Shown one piece after another: positions 46,723-57,343 of a stretch of 64,000 nt of DNA (position 1 is the first letter of the stretch; the number at the start of each line of letters is the position of its first letter). Origin of the DNA: Pollenia angustigena. Lineage: Eukaryota > Arthropoda > Insecta > Diptera > Polleniidae. The position numbers were made by a program, and so were the translations under genes. The stretch covers positions 63,893,393 through 63,957,392 of the forward strand of contig OV884059.1 of NCBI GenBank assembly GCA_930367215.1, given 5' to 3'. The notes beneath the pieces are model-generated. The model saw only the letters and a list, made by a program, of their open reading frames with translations. It was not told the origin of the DNA and did not search any database.

Positions 46723-47745
46723 AAAAACTCGATAGCTACTTTGACTGTTTTAATAGTAAAAATTTCCATGATCTCAACCCGCTGAAGCGTGGGTTAAGGC
46801 TTAATAATAAAACTTGGGAAGTACTGCAAGAGCTAGTTTCGTACATACGGCAAGTTGAATATTTCGGTAACAAAATATTCTGCATCAGTGGACTAATCGA
46901 AACCACCAGTGGTATATTATCGTTAACTGAGGAAATGTTACAAGAAAATTCTAATGTACTTACCATTTTAACCAGCCATTTTAACCAAGACCCATTAGAA
47001 AACGTATTTTCATATGTACGCGCCAAAGGTGGCCATTGAAAAAACCCTTCTGTTCACGAATTCAACATCGCAATGGCCAAGCTTTTATCTTTAAAAATAA
47101 TGCAATTTAGTTCCTCAAAAAATTGTGCAGATATTTTTTCCACTTGACTTTCAAAACATTTTAGAAGTTAATGACAGTGTATCACCCAATAATACGACCC
47201 CCTTAATAGATATCGCAGATATATACCAGGAAAATGAAGCATATTTTCATGAAAGTGCCGACAGCTTTAACTTTGTGAATGTGTCAATAGAACTTACTTC
47301 TAGTCGATATTTCATTGGCTACATAGCGCAACGAGTATCCTGCACTAAATGCCGAATGGATATGATTAAACCATCTCAAATTTTAACATACCCATCAGAA
47401 ATGTATATCCATACGAAAAACTATGAAAATTAATCTGATTTTGGAAGTTTATGTTCACCCTCTGATTTGTTTTTCGAAATATGCAAATTAACATAAAAGT
47501 TTTCGAAAATTTATTTTTAAAGAACAGAGCAATGAAACACAAAAAAAAAGTTATTATGGAGCAGTGCGTATAATGTACTAATATTACCATTTATTCGATT
47601 TGGTTTGACGAGCAAAATGATTGTTACAACCATCGATTGGAATTTTTAAATTTGCTTATACTGGTATTACTTAGAAAGCATTCCTCTTGGGATACATATA
47701 AATACGAAACTTCGAATGCTGAAAAAGCTAAAATTTTAAAACATT
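46692..47745 (+). pseudogene. P-element-like transposase C-terminal half (plus copy)
   Basis: Forward reading: LDSYFDCFNSK, LNPLKRGLRLNNKTWEVLQE, FCISGLIETTSGILSLTEEM, HFNQDPLENVFSYVRAKGGH, a stop, then NPSVHEFNIAMAKLLSLKIM. The block FNQDPLE.....R..GG...NP....F is the hallmark of the C-terminal region of P-element/THAP9-type transposases. It continues with SIELTSSRYFIGYIAQRVSC and TKCRMD (a Cys pair), and after frame shifts to LLRKHSSWDTYKYE and a stop near 47745. The N-terminal THAP domain and the catalytic region are absent. It begins at about 46722, exactly where the minus copy starts. Confidence 0.85.
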
Positions 47746-48432
47746 AATAGGTATGTACTTGTCGTATTACTCGTCATTATAATCCTATCGTTAATAATTT
47801 TGTAGATATAATTATGCTTTTGCTGATCCGTGTACGAGGCTATGTCATCAATATAATTATTTGTCTGAATTTGTTGATTATTATTTAAGTTGTTTAAGTT
47901 GCTGTAAAATATAACACTTTTTACATAAATAAATAAAAATAAAAGTATAACATGCGAACAATTTTAATAATATGGCTTTGATTTTATTGGGTTTCATTCT
48001 ATATATTGTATGTAGCGAAATCCACATATTTTTTTGTCCTATCCTAATCCCGCGAAGCTCTTCGCTTGTCTGCAGAGTATCTAACGGGAATCAAACCCGA
48101 ACCCCAGCGCTGATCGACTAGCTCACTACCCCGGTAGGCTAGTTGGTAGTGCTTATTGCTTTATCTTGTAAAAACATTTTTGCAGACCTTTAAAAGAATT
48201 TTACAAACTTCAAAAAGTAAGACGGAAGGAGCACACAACTTCCAAAGACTGAATCTGTTGCATAATTTGTGATAATAATTTGTTGTAATAATAAATAAAA
48301 TTGGATTTTTCGGCGGAAACGATTTAATAATTTTTCAAATAATACAATTTTAATAAAAATAAAATTGAAAGAAATTACGTTCATACACATCAAACTGGTG
48401 GCAAGTTTTTATGAAAATTAAAAGTATTTTGA
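47746..48432. other. Noncoding with a tRNA-like segment
   Basis: Apart from the pol III-like segment at 48055-48150, no gene is supported. Frames at 48190-48556 are AT-rich artefacts overlapping a MITE. Confidence 0.4.
48055..48150 (-). ncRNA. tRNA-like / SINE-like segment
   Basis: On minus, TAGTGAGCTAGTCG (A-box-like, about 48116-48129) is followed by GGTTTGATTCC (B-box-like, about 48087-48097), preceded by GCACTACCAACTAGCCTACC. The G/C content is much higher than the surroundings. I could not build a full cloverleaf, so a functional tRNA is unlikely. Confidence 0.4.
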
Positions 48433-48435
48433 TTA

Positions 48436-48660
48436 CACTACGTGACAATTTTTTGACCAAATGCATTTGACACCCAATCTTTGTGTAAAATTTTCCGCTG
48501 AATCCGAATATGAAATCAGAATTGTCAAAAGTAGAACAGTTTTTGAGATATTCCAAAATAAGCGTTTTTTGTGTTATTAAAAAAGATGATGAAATTTTAC
48601 ATAAAGATTAGGTGTCAAATTCATTTGGTCACGACTTTGTTGAAATTTTGTCACGTAGTG
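48436..48660. mobile_element. 225-bp MITE with TTA target site, long TIRs
   Basis: TTA at 48433-48435 and 48661-48663. The ends CACTACGTGACAATTTTTTG and, inverted, CACTACGTGACAAAATTTCA continue through ACCAAATG.ATTTGACACC and AATCTTTGTGTAAAATTT, so about 70 bp of each arm pair. PIF/Harbinger-like. Confidence 0.88.
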
Positions 48661-48663
48661 TTA

Positions 48664-49722
48664 ACATCAAATTCACATTGAACCATACTTGTTTTTTATA
48701 TGCCTACAATTGTTTAAATTTAGACAATAACAGCATTTGAACTTCGGTGCGAATCGATAAAATTTCATCTGTACAACAATAAAACACATATTATTGCCCT
48801 ACAATTAAAATCTGTCACATTTGGCTTAACGTAGGTTATTTGCACAGAAATGGAATGCAAACAAAACATCTTTTATTATTTAAATGTGTTTTCAACGAGA
48901 AAACCAGACTTCTTTTAGTTTGTTTTTATTTTTTTTAATGCAATGTATACACATACAAACACACACACACTCGTGTGCACATACATATACGCTGATAAGT
49001 GAGAAAAGTTCTCTGAGAGTAATAATAAAGACTGTAATTTACTCTCACAAGTGGATTTAGCCGCTAAATCCACCAGAAAAATTAATATAGAGAGAAAAAT
49101 GCGTGAACTTTGTATGGTCGTGCAATATCTTTATAAATCTATAGTCTTTGATGAGACGCTTTTTCAAAATTAACAACAATAAAAACAACAATAACAAAAA
49201 TACATTGTACCTACTACTACTGCTACTGTACTTTTTGTTTCTATGGAAATTGTGTGTACCAACATAAGTATGTGTGTTTAGTTTCATTTAAATTTTTTTT
49301 TTTCTTGTACTACATAGTTAATGCTGAATAAATCAATGGTGGGCGCTCCATAGCACAATTGTGCTGAGAGATTACACACGTATTCTTAGCCTCTTTAATT
49401 TCGTTTTTGATGAGACACATTTTCTTATATTTTTTGTATTTTTTTCAAGAGAATTTACCCAGCAAACACACGTTTTTCATTTCAAATAAATGATGTTATG
49501 CGAAAAAGAATTTACTGTCCTTTTTTTACTGTTACTTTTTTCTGTGAACAGTAAATCTCTACAATTTAAACTATTAAAAAATGTTTTATATTACTTCAAA
49601 TGCGTAAAATATAAAATAAGGAAATATAATGCACCATTTATTTCAAATGCTTGGCTTTGTGTATGGTGGGTACTTCTGTCATCTCACTAATACTAATAAG
49701 CATCAATACAAGCACAGTTTTA
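48664..49722. other. No gene seen; CA/AC-rich simple sequence
   Basis: Short (CA)n at 48957-48972 and AT-rich noncoding DNA. Open frames here are low-complexity. Confidence 0.4.
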
Positions 49723-49730
49723 GTTGTGCC

Positions 49731-49955
49731 CAAGGTATATTTACACAAGGTAGACTCATTTGGGAGTGTATACATGCTGCTCTATAAAAGGAACGGAGTT
49801 GTCAAAATTGTCTTCATATAAAAAAAAAACAATTTAACGCACACATGTACAAATTTTTTCTCATATACACGAAATTTGACGTTAAGCTTCCAACTAGGGG
49901 TAATCAGCTGACAAACATATGGGCCAACGAGTTTACCTTGTGTAAATATACCTTG
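49731..49955. mobile_element. 225-bp MITE, copy 2 (8-bp target duplication)
   Basis: Perfect 8-bp duplication GTTGTGCC (49723-49730 and 49956-49963) and perfect TIRs CAAGGTATATTTACACAAGG. Same length and nearly the same sequence as 2773-2997, including TATAAAAGG at 49783-49791. Confidence 0.95.
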
Positions 49956-50908
49956 GTTGTGCCCACTTCTGGAATAAATACATGAGTAATGATTGTTTGA
50001 TTTCTGGCTCTTTCGTTTGTATTTTTTGTTTCTTTACCAAACAATCATTTGCGCTTAGAACACTTAGAATCTGTATAAAAAAAAACGAAGGTAACGATTG
50101 TATAAATAACAAAGCACGATGTGCGTTATTTGAATGACTGCAAACCAGCAGCGAATATTTGCGGTTGCGCGAGTTTGACTGTATGACCGTAAGCGTGTGT
50201 ATTTGTTGTCGTTAATTAAATGCGATTTTTTTTCAATTGCAAAAAACTATTCTCTGATACATATGTGGTCATATGGAGTAGTAGCTTATGTGTACAGTAA
50301 TTTCGATTTACGTGAGTACCTGCCCTATTGCCTTTTCTCACGGTGCACAGTGGCTGAAAATCGTTTTTAATCGACAGATAGATTCTTAAGCTTTCTCCAG
50401 TTTAAATTTCATTAAAATCGGTTGAGCAGTTATTGCGGAATTTAAGGGCAAAGTGGAACTTTAGATTTTTTTTTACTCTAGCGTGCAATATGGTTTTTTT
50501 ATTTCTCTTAATTATTTAAAAATGTAATTTTTAGATTTAAATAATAATCATTAACATTTTTTGTAATAATGGGACACTCAAAAAATTAAATGTTTACACT
50601 TTTAAAAAAAATTTTAACATTAAAAAAAAGATAGAAAAAAATTGATTTTTTGTAACAATGTAAGTTCTTGTTTATTATTATTTTTTACTAATACAATGTC
50701 TGTCTTAGATCTAATGAATTATAATTATTGTTCATTTAATTGAAAGATTGATTGCAAATATTCCATATTCTGTTCTGTGCTATTTCTGTTCTTTACCAGT
50801 TTTTTGACTTCTTCATCTAAATCCCGATGTTCCACTTTCCATTGATTTCGAATACTGGAGATGAACGGATCTGACGTTGCCAATAATATATTAAATAGAT
50901 CTTCATTA

Positions 50909-51718
50909 AGGCCATTTTAGACTATAATACTTTGTGTTAAGACATGTCAAAAACTTACAAATAATTCATAATGTATAATAGTGTAAAAACATTTTGTAAT
51001 GAAATGTCAAAAAATACGTAAAGAAATTTGGCAGTCTTATGGTTCTCTCTATTTTTTGAAATTTTTCTAAACGATTAGATTTTTCATTTTATCACAATTG
51101 TGTTTTTACAAAAGCACAAGAAGAAAATCAGGGATGGAAAATTAAAATTTTGTGCACAAATATTCACCATTATTTTTTCTAATAAAAAATTGCAAAACGA
51201 TAAAAAAAATATAAAATTTCAAGTGAATTCTTTTAAAATTTAAATAAATCACAAATATTTGTTGTAAAAAATCGTTAAATACGGTACACAGACAAAAAAA
51301 AAAAATTAAAAAAATATGATTGTATCAACTTTTCCACCCTAGAAGAAAATAAAAAACAGCTGTTGGATAATTTGCCGGCCACATCAAAATAAAAATTATT
51401 AAATATTAAAGAAATATTAAAAATAAAGCAAAAATATATCTGAGGACCAAGGTGCAAGTTTAAATTTTCAAGTTAGTGAATAATACGCCAGCTAACAATG
51501 TTCCAATGCTTAATAAAATGTTTTTTCGTCTTTATTTTGTAATCTAAAGTGGATCTCATAAATCACAAAGATTTTACTTTTTATTTGAAGTGTGATAGTG
51601 TAGAAGCAAAATGTAATGAAAAAAAATTTCTCTTTGATTTTTTGACAATCAGACCAAAAATCATTTCATTTTGTAAGACCAAAAGTCTTAAGACTTGTGT
51701 GATAGTGTAAAACAGCCT
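50909..51718. mobile_element. PIF/Harbinger-like element inside the RAG1-like gene
   Basis: TTA at 50906-50908 and 51719-51721. The ends AGGCCATTTTAGACTATAAT and, inverted, AGGCTGTTTTACACTATCAC form the TIR. Excision with one TTA rejoins ...RNFT to NEDLF... in the host frame, strong support for the boundaries. Noncoding, 810 bp. Confidence 0.92.
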
Positions 51719-51947
51719 TTAGTGAAATTTCGTGAAATTTTTCTAGTATTGTGCTCTCTATAAAATCTCTAATCCTTATTCCTTTTTTCCTGAGCTTCCT
51801 CTGATAAATCTCCAAGTGGCACCAACTGATATTTAATGACATCCTCTCCATGATAAAGGATTTTGTGAACTGTAGCAGACATATTTCTCCAGATATATAA
51901 CAATAACTAAGAGAAAGGCTAGCCCTAGGTCCACCCAACAGGAACGC

Positions 51948-53102
51948 GTGGCCAAACAATACAAAGGCTCTAACGTAGTCTCTTTGCCAACAAATGGTAA
52001 CAGATTCTCTGTACTATCCATACCTGACGATGAAGAAGCAGAATTAGCTAATGGGACAGCCACTAAAGAAGTTAAACCGCCACCTATCTATCTGCGGGAG
52101 CAAACATCAAATAGCATAGTCAACATGTTGACTCAACTTGTAGGTAAGAACAATTTCTACGTCGTTTCTATACGACGCGGACAAATTCAAGAGACCAAAA
52201 TTCAAGCCAGTACAGAAACGAACTTTCGTATTATATCAAGACACCTGGACGCAGAAAATAAAAGCTACTATACATACCAATTAAAAAGTGCTAAGGGATT
52301 GATTATTGTCATAAAAGGCATAGATAGTTCCGTTCCTACAGATGAAATAAAATCTGCCGTAGAGCAAGAGGGGTACGAGGTAAAATCGGTTCATAACATT
52401 TTGAACAGGAACAAAGTTCCCCAACCACTGCACCGCATTGAGATATCGTTTGATTCATCGGTTCTCAAAACCAAAAATTCAGTTCATCCCATATACAACT
52501 TGCGCTACCTACTCAACAGAAGAATAACTGTTGAGGAGCCAATAAAACGAAAGGGTCCCTCCCAATGCACAAACTGTCAGGAATATGGGCATACAAAATC
52601 ATATTGTAAATTGCCTCACGTATGTGTGGTTTGTGGCGACGCTCATAAAACCGCCGAATGTAATCGTTCTAAAGTTGACCCAAATGTCAAGAAATGCAGC
52701 AACTGTGGCGAAAATCACACGGCAAACTATAGGGGTTGTAAAGTCTTCTTGCATTTAAAAAAACCAGCTTTAGTTCAAAAATATACTCACTCCCAATATG
52801 GTCCATCACATGCGCCCAGCCAAGCCGCTGGCTCTATTGCTAGTACTACACAAACAAACAAACAAAACCAATCATATGCCCAAGTCCTAAAAGGAAACCC
52901 TAATGCGAAAAATCCCCCGAGTACTTCCAACGCAAAGCAACCTCCATACGCTAATGTTCCTAGGGAAGGTCTACAAATGCCTACCTCAATTGAAAATTTA
53001 ATTCAAACTATGAATAACTTCATGGCCACTATGCAGAGCATGTTTCAGGAAATGATGCGAAACCAGAACATGCTCCTGCAAGTTCTACTCAACAAAAAAT
53101 GA
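51948..53102 (+). CDS. Jockey ORF1: gag-like nucleic-acid-binding protein
   Basis: A 384-codon frame; its nominal start is GTG, but the frame is open upstream to the element boundary at 51892, so the true N-terminus was lost to 5' truncation. The N-terminal third includes NRFSVLSIPDDEE. The middle (about residues 115-205) fits the RRM-like region preceding the knuckles in insect gag-like proteins (GLIIVIKGID, LHRIEISFDSS, RRITVEEP). Then come three zinc-knuckle-like motifs: CTNCQEYGHTKSYC, CVVCGDAHKTAEC and CSNCGENHTANYRGC (about residues 207-264). The C-terminus is Gln/Asn/Pro-rich with a Met-rich helix. It would coat the RNA and form ribonucleoprotein particles. It overlaps ORF2 by four bases (ATGA). 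Confidence 0.92.
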   Translation: MAKQYKGSNVVSLPTNGNRFSVLSIPDDEEAELANGTATKEVKPPPIYLREQTSNSIVNMLTQLVGKNNFYVVSIRRGQIQETKIQASTETNFRIISRHLDAENKSYYTYQLKSAKGLIIVIKGIDSSVPTDEIKSAVEQEGYEVKSVHNILNRNKVPQPLHRIEISFDSSVLKTKNSVHPIYNLRYLLNRRITVEEPIKRKGPSQCTNCQEYGHTKSYCKLPHVCVVCGDAHKTAECNRSKVDPNVKKCSNCGENHTANYRGCKVFLHLKKPALVQKYTHSQYGPSHAPSQAAGSIASTTQTNKQNQSYAQVLKGNPNAKNPPSTSNAKQPPYANVPREGLQMPTSIENLIQTMNNFMATMQSMFQEMMRNQNMLLQVLLNKK

Positions 53103-55754
53103 ACCAGTTAAAAATATGTTTCTGGAATGCAAACGGGTTATCCCAACATAAACACGAAGTTGCAAACTTTCTTCATAGGCATGAAATCGACGTACTTCTT
53201 GTCTCTGAAACACACTTTACTCATAAAAACTGCTTTAGGGTAAATGGTTACGTTACGTATGACACAAAACATCCCAGCGGACGAGCTTGTGGTGGCACAG
53301 CCATAATTGTGCACAAACACATCAGACACTTACCATTGCCAGAGTTCGAAGAAGATTGTATCCAGGCCACATCTATAAATCTGACTGATTTCAAACTAAC
53401 GTTAACATCCGTTTATTGTCCCCCGAGGCACAAAATTCTACACGATAAATTTCTCAACTTCTTCTCCACATTGGGCCAGAAATTCATTGCTGCTGGCGAC
53501 TACAACGCTAAACATACATATTGGGGCTCCAGACTTATTAGTCCTAGAGGTAATCAGCTATATAATACCGTAACTGCAAATAACTTTGATGTGGTATCGA
53601 GTGGTGAGCCTACCTATTGGCCAACCGACTTCAACAAGCTACCAGACCTTATTGACTTTGCTGTAATCAAAAACATCAAGCGCGATCAGGTACTAGTTAG
53701 TTCCTCCTATGATCTTTCGTCTGATCATTCACCTTCAATCCTCATTTTAAAATGTAACTCTGACGCCGCAGCTGCAAACTGGTTTTCCTATCCAAACAGA
53801 AACACAAATTGGTTAAAGTATAAAATGTATGTGAGCTCTCACCTATCACAGTGCATTCCCCTAAAAAATTCATCTGACATCCAAATAGCTGTCGACCGAT
53901 TTACAGAAGTCTTGGATGCTGCAGCAAGAAATGCAACCCCAATCAAGCGGACAATTAAACGTGCTCCTTACAATACATCGACGGATATAGAGACCCTTAT
54001 CAGAGAAAAAAGGAAGTTAAGAAGACAATGGCAAAACAGTCGTTCCCCAACCACTAAGGCCCAACTACAATTATGCCTGACAACTCTTCGCAACAAATTG
54101 AGACAGAACCACGAGTCTGCAATAGAAGGCTATCTAAACAGCCTAGATGCCACAAAAAACTCCAATTATAGCTTATGGAAGGCTGTACGGCATATGAAAT
54201 GCCCTATAACCCAAGAATCTCCATTAAGACTGGAAAACCGCACTTGGGCGAAAAACACAGATGAAAAATTAAACGCTTTCGCGGGCCATCTTGAGAAAGT
54301 TTTCACGCCACATGATACACATACTTGTTCCTGTCGTCCAACCATTCCTGATAAGGTAAACCATCCATTAAAATTTAACATTACTCAAGTAAAATCTGCA
54401 ATAGAAAAAGTGAATATTAGAAAATCTCCCGGACTTGACCGTATCACAGGGTCAATGATAAGAAACTTACCTTCGTCTGCTTCCAGAATCTTGCTGTTCA
54501 TTTTTAACGCCATATTAAGAGTCGGATACTTCCCATCCTCATGGAAGAAGTCTATAATTGTTATGATTCCCAAGCCAGGAAAAGATGCTAGCCAGGTTGC
54601 GTCGTACAGACCGATAAGCTTATTATCAATCCTATCAAAGCTTTTCGAAAAAATATTCATTTTAAGTATAACTCCACATCTAAATGAACACGACATCATC
54701 CCGGATCACCAGTTCGGATTCAGAGCGAAACATGGTACAATAGAGCAAGTGCATAGAATTGTCACCCTTATTAGATCGGCGTTTGAGAAAAAGCAATACT
54801 GCTCAGCCCTGTTTATAGACATTTCCCAAGCATTTGACAAAGTTTGGCATGATGGGCTACTCATCAAAATAACACGAATGCTTCCTCAAAACACTCACAA
54901 GCTTCTGGAGAGCTATCTAACAGGCAGAACATTCATAGTAAGGTCGCAAGATAAATACTCCCCCCTCAAGAAAATTACTGCTGGTGTTCCCCAAGGCAGC
55001 ATATTAGGACCGCTTCTATATATAATATACACAGCGGATATGCCAACAAACCTGAGCACGCATACCTCTACATTTGCAGACGACACAGCATTTATTAGCG
55101 TTAACCATGACCCAAAAGTCGCATCGCAAAATCTGCAGTCCCACATCAATGAACTAGAGGCATGGCTAGAAAAATGGAGAATAAAGGTTAACCCGGCTAA
55201 ATGTGCTCACTTAACTTTCACGCTCAGAAGACAAACGTGCCCAGCAGTAAAAATAAATAACATCACTGTTCCGGTAGAAAACCATGTAAAGTACTTGGGA
55301 GTTCATATAGGTAGACGTTTGACCTGGTCTCGTCATATCGAAAATAACGGCTATGAAACTTAAAGCAGCTCAACTACATTGGCTTCTCGGTAGAAACTCA
55401 AACTTGTCTTTAGACAACAAAGTTCTTCTATACAAGTCCATCATAAAACCAATATGGACATATGGCATCCAATTATGGGGTACTGCATGCGCATCTAACA
55501 TCCAAAAGCTTCAAAGAAGACAGTCTAGAATATTACGACAAATTGTCTGCGCCCCATGGTATATACGTAATGATATTATCCACAGAGATCTCAACGTCCC
55601 CACTATCCAGGAGGAAATTAAAAAATATTCAATAAGCTACATCGATAAACTAATGGTTCACCCTAACTACCTCGCTCGGGGTTTGCTTCAGTTCGAAGGT
55701 CACCAGAGGCTAAAAAGAACCGATACTTTGAGCCTTACTAGAAGACAGTCTTAA
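53099..55754 (+). pseudogene. Jockey ORF2: endonuclease-reverse transcriptase, one frameshift
   Basis: Starts at ATG 53099, overlapping the ORF1 stop. Endonuclease (residues about 1-225): CFWNANGLSQHKHEV, LLVSETHF, CGGTAIIV, AAGDYNAKHTYWGSR, LIDFAVIKN and SSDHSPSIL, all key Asn/Glu/Asp/His positions present. RT (about residues 440-715): RKSPGLDRITGSMI, YRPISLLSILSKLFEKI, HQFGFRAKHGT, ALFIDISQAFDKVWHDGL, GVPQGSILGPLLYIIY and the catalytic FADDTAFIS. YLGVHIGRRLTWSRHIE marks the start of the C-terminal region, where a small indel near 55340 shifts the frame; the correct frame continues at 55353 with KLKAAQLHWLLGRNSNL, IKPIWTYGIQLWGTA and IQKLQRRQSRILRQI to a stop at 55754. Confidence 0.93.
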
Positions 55755-56756
55755 AAATTTGAATACAGCAGTTAGTGGTTACACAGGTAACAACTAATAA
55801 ACAACAAGTAGAATTAAGATTTGAATACATATTGTAAATTTCGATAAGAAAGATTCAATAATAAAAATAAATTATTATTAAAAAAAAAAAAAAAAAAATA
55901 TTTCTCCATGGGTACTTGGTTGTATATATTTTTGCAGTTTCCTTAGCAAAATCTCCAAATTTTCTAGAGTCAATTTTATCATTGCACGCAAGTACTTCTA
56001 GGATTATTTTAAATCTAAAAATGAGGTTAAAATCAACACCTGTTATTTCAGATGCTGTTTCTGAATCTGAAAAGAATCTTTTTGCGGTATTGCCATCATT
56101 TGTATTGCCTGACCCTTGTTTCGGCTGATGTATAATCAACATGTTTCCTTTTTGAACTTCTTAACTCCTTGTTGATTTCGTTGTTTCTTATTAATCCTGA
56201 AGATCCGAAATCCAAATCATAAGTGATTTTAAGTATGTATTCCATAAGTCGTATTCTTGCATGTAGTGGTGACAATCCAAATTCATATTCATCAGTATTA
56301 TCAAATGATTTTGTCGGGACTTGGTTTAATTGGCTTGATGTTGCATGGCATATGATGCAGCTGTATGCAGCATTCGTATTAGTCAAAGCCTGGCCTACTT
56401 TTCCATCTATCATTGTTAGCACTAATTGGAAGCTAACTTCAATTTGATGCCCATCTAAATCTGATTGTAATGGCTGTAGTATTGCAATTTGGGCCTTGAT
56501 ATCACTAACTTCTTTGTTAATGGCATAATAAGTATCTTTTTTGAATTCAAATTTAATAGGTCTGCAATATTTCGTAGAAGATGGTGTCTCATTTTTCCAA
56601 ATATTCTTTGTTTGCGTTGTACTAGTCGAAGGCTCTGAATCTTCCAAAATCTTTTTTAATCGCAATGGTACAAATGATACTTGTTTGTATTGTTTTTGTC
56701 CGGAAGAACCATCACATCCCCATTTACAAAATTAAATAAAATAAATTATAACAATT

Positions 56757-57013
56757 GAGTAGGTGAGTTGCAAAACTCGTTCGTTACAAAATTAAAAATA
56801 CGAAATGAAAATTTACTCTAACTGTTCTTGTGGCGATTTTTGAGAAAAAGTATACTTATTGTGTCAATCCATGTCCTCGTCCATGTTTTTCCAAGGACAT
56901 GCATTAATACAATCCGCATATTTCTTCTCATAAAGCACCAAAAGAACTGTGAGAATCATTTTTCATTTCAAACTTTTAATTTTGTAACGAACGAGTTTTT
57001 AAACTCACCTACT
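56757..57013. mobile_element. 257-bp MITE with long TIRs
   Basis: GAGTAGGTGAGTTGCAAAAC at the left is mirrored at the right by an inverted GAGTAGGTGAGTTTAAAAAC, both continuing with TCGTTCGTTACAAAATTAAA. AATT lies outside each end and is the probable target site. It may have removed or displaced the start of the RAG1-like gene. Confidence 0.85.
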
Positions 57014-57343
57014 CAATTGTATGTACATTTCCATACAAAAAATTCGAAAAATTGCAATTTTTAAAAATCTTAAAACTACATTCGATTTCGCTTAAATTTG
57101 GAACGTATGTTGGTGTGGTTCATACGTAATGATCCAGCCTTGAAGAGTTGACGATTTTATACCGTCCTAATAAGTATGTATATAAATTTATAACAATTAA
57201 TACACAATAATTTAAGTATTTAATTTTTTTTTTTTTTTTGATAATCACTCTTATATAATCAAAAAGGGCGCCACTTAAAGAATGCCTAGGGAGGAATCAG
57301 ACCTAAATCCGCCACTGATCTCAGCCACGTGGTGAGTTAATAT

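Larger units (their letters stand above)
51892..55897 (+). mobile_element. Jockey-clade retrotransposon, 5'-truncated, with TSD and poly(A)
   Basis: An 11-bp direct repeat ATATTTCTCCA (51881-51891 and 55898-55908) brackets the copy. The 3' end is a run of about 18 A after AATAATAAAAATAAATT. The ORF1 frame is open from the very first base of the element, so the 5' UTR and ORF1 start codon are missing. ORF1 and ORF2 overlap at ATGA. One small frameshift near 55340 is the only coding damage, so this is a young insertion, into the dead RAG1-like transposase gene. Confidence 0.95.
50346..56720 (-). mobile_element. Transib/RAG1-like transposon relic (right end missing)
   Basis: The left boundary is proposed at CACAGTGGCTGAAAATCG (50346), preceded by the GC-rich pentamer CGGTG. 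Transib elements end in CAC(A/T)(A/G)TG heptamers and make GC-rich 5-bp duplications. The transposase lies on minus and its last codon is 375 bp inside that end, a plausible 3' UTR. The opposite terminus was not found: homology stops near 56720, next to a MITE. A Harbinger-like MITE and a jockey element lie inside. Confidence 0.55.
50725..56720 (-). pseudogene. Transib/RAG1-like transposase pseudogene, split by two insertions
   Basis: Read from 56720. The first recognisable residues are KWGCDGSSGQKQYKQ (candidate first catalytic Asp). Then RLKKIL, PSSTKYCRPIKFEFKKDTYY, MIDGKVGQALTNT with CIICHA (a CxxC), GLSPLHARIRLMEYILKI, a frameshift near 56160, and GSGNTNDGNTAKRFFSD, KIDSRKFGDFAKETAKIYTT. 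The jockey insertion (51892-55897) follows, then MSATVHKILYHGEDVI, GDLSEEAQEKRNKD, a stop, and RKISRNFT; the MITE (50909-51718); then NEDLFNILLATSDPFISSIR and a stop at 50725. RAG1 shows the same order: D.MGD, Y.CTLCD, DALHCDIG, NGNFARKL, SEGNE.GNK..R..R. At the position of the RAG1 second catalytic Asp, this copy has Arg (LHARIR). The N-terminus is missing. Confidence 0.65.

Noticed and set aside
51666..52063. Minus-strand frames over the start of the jockey element
   Set aside because: They cross the insertion boundary or shadow ORF1; only the short part coding the RAG1-like protein in another frame is meaningful.
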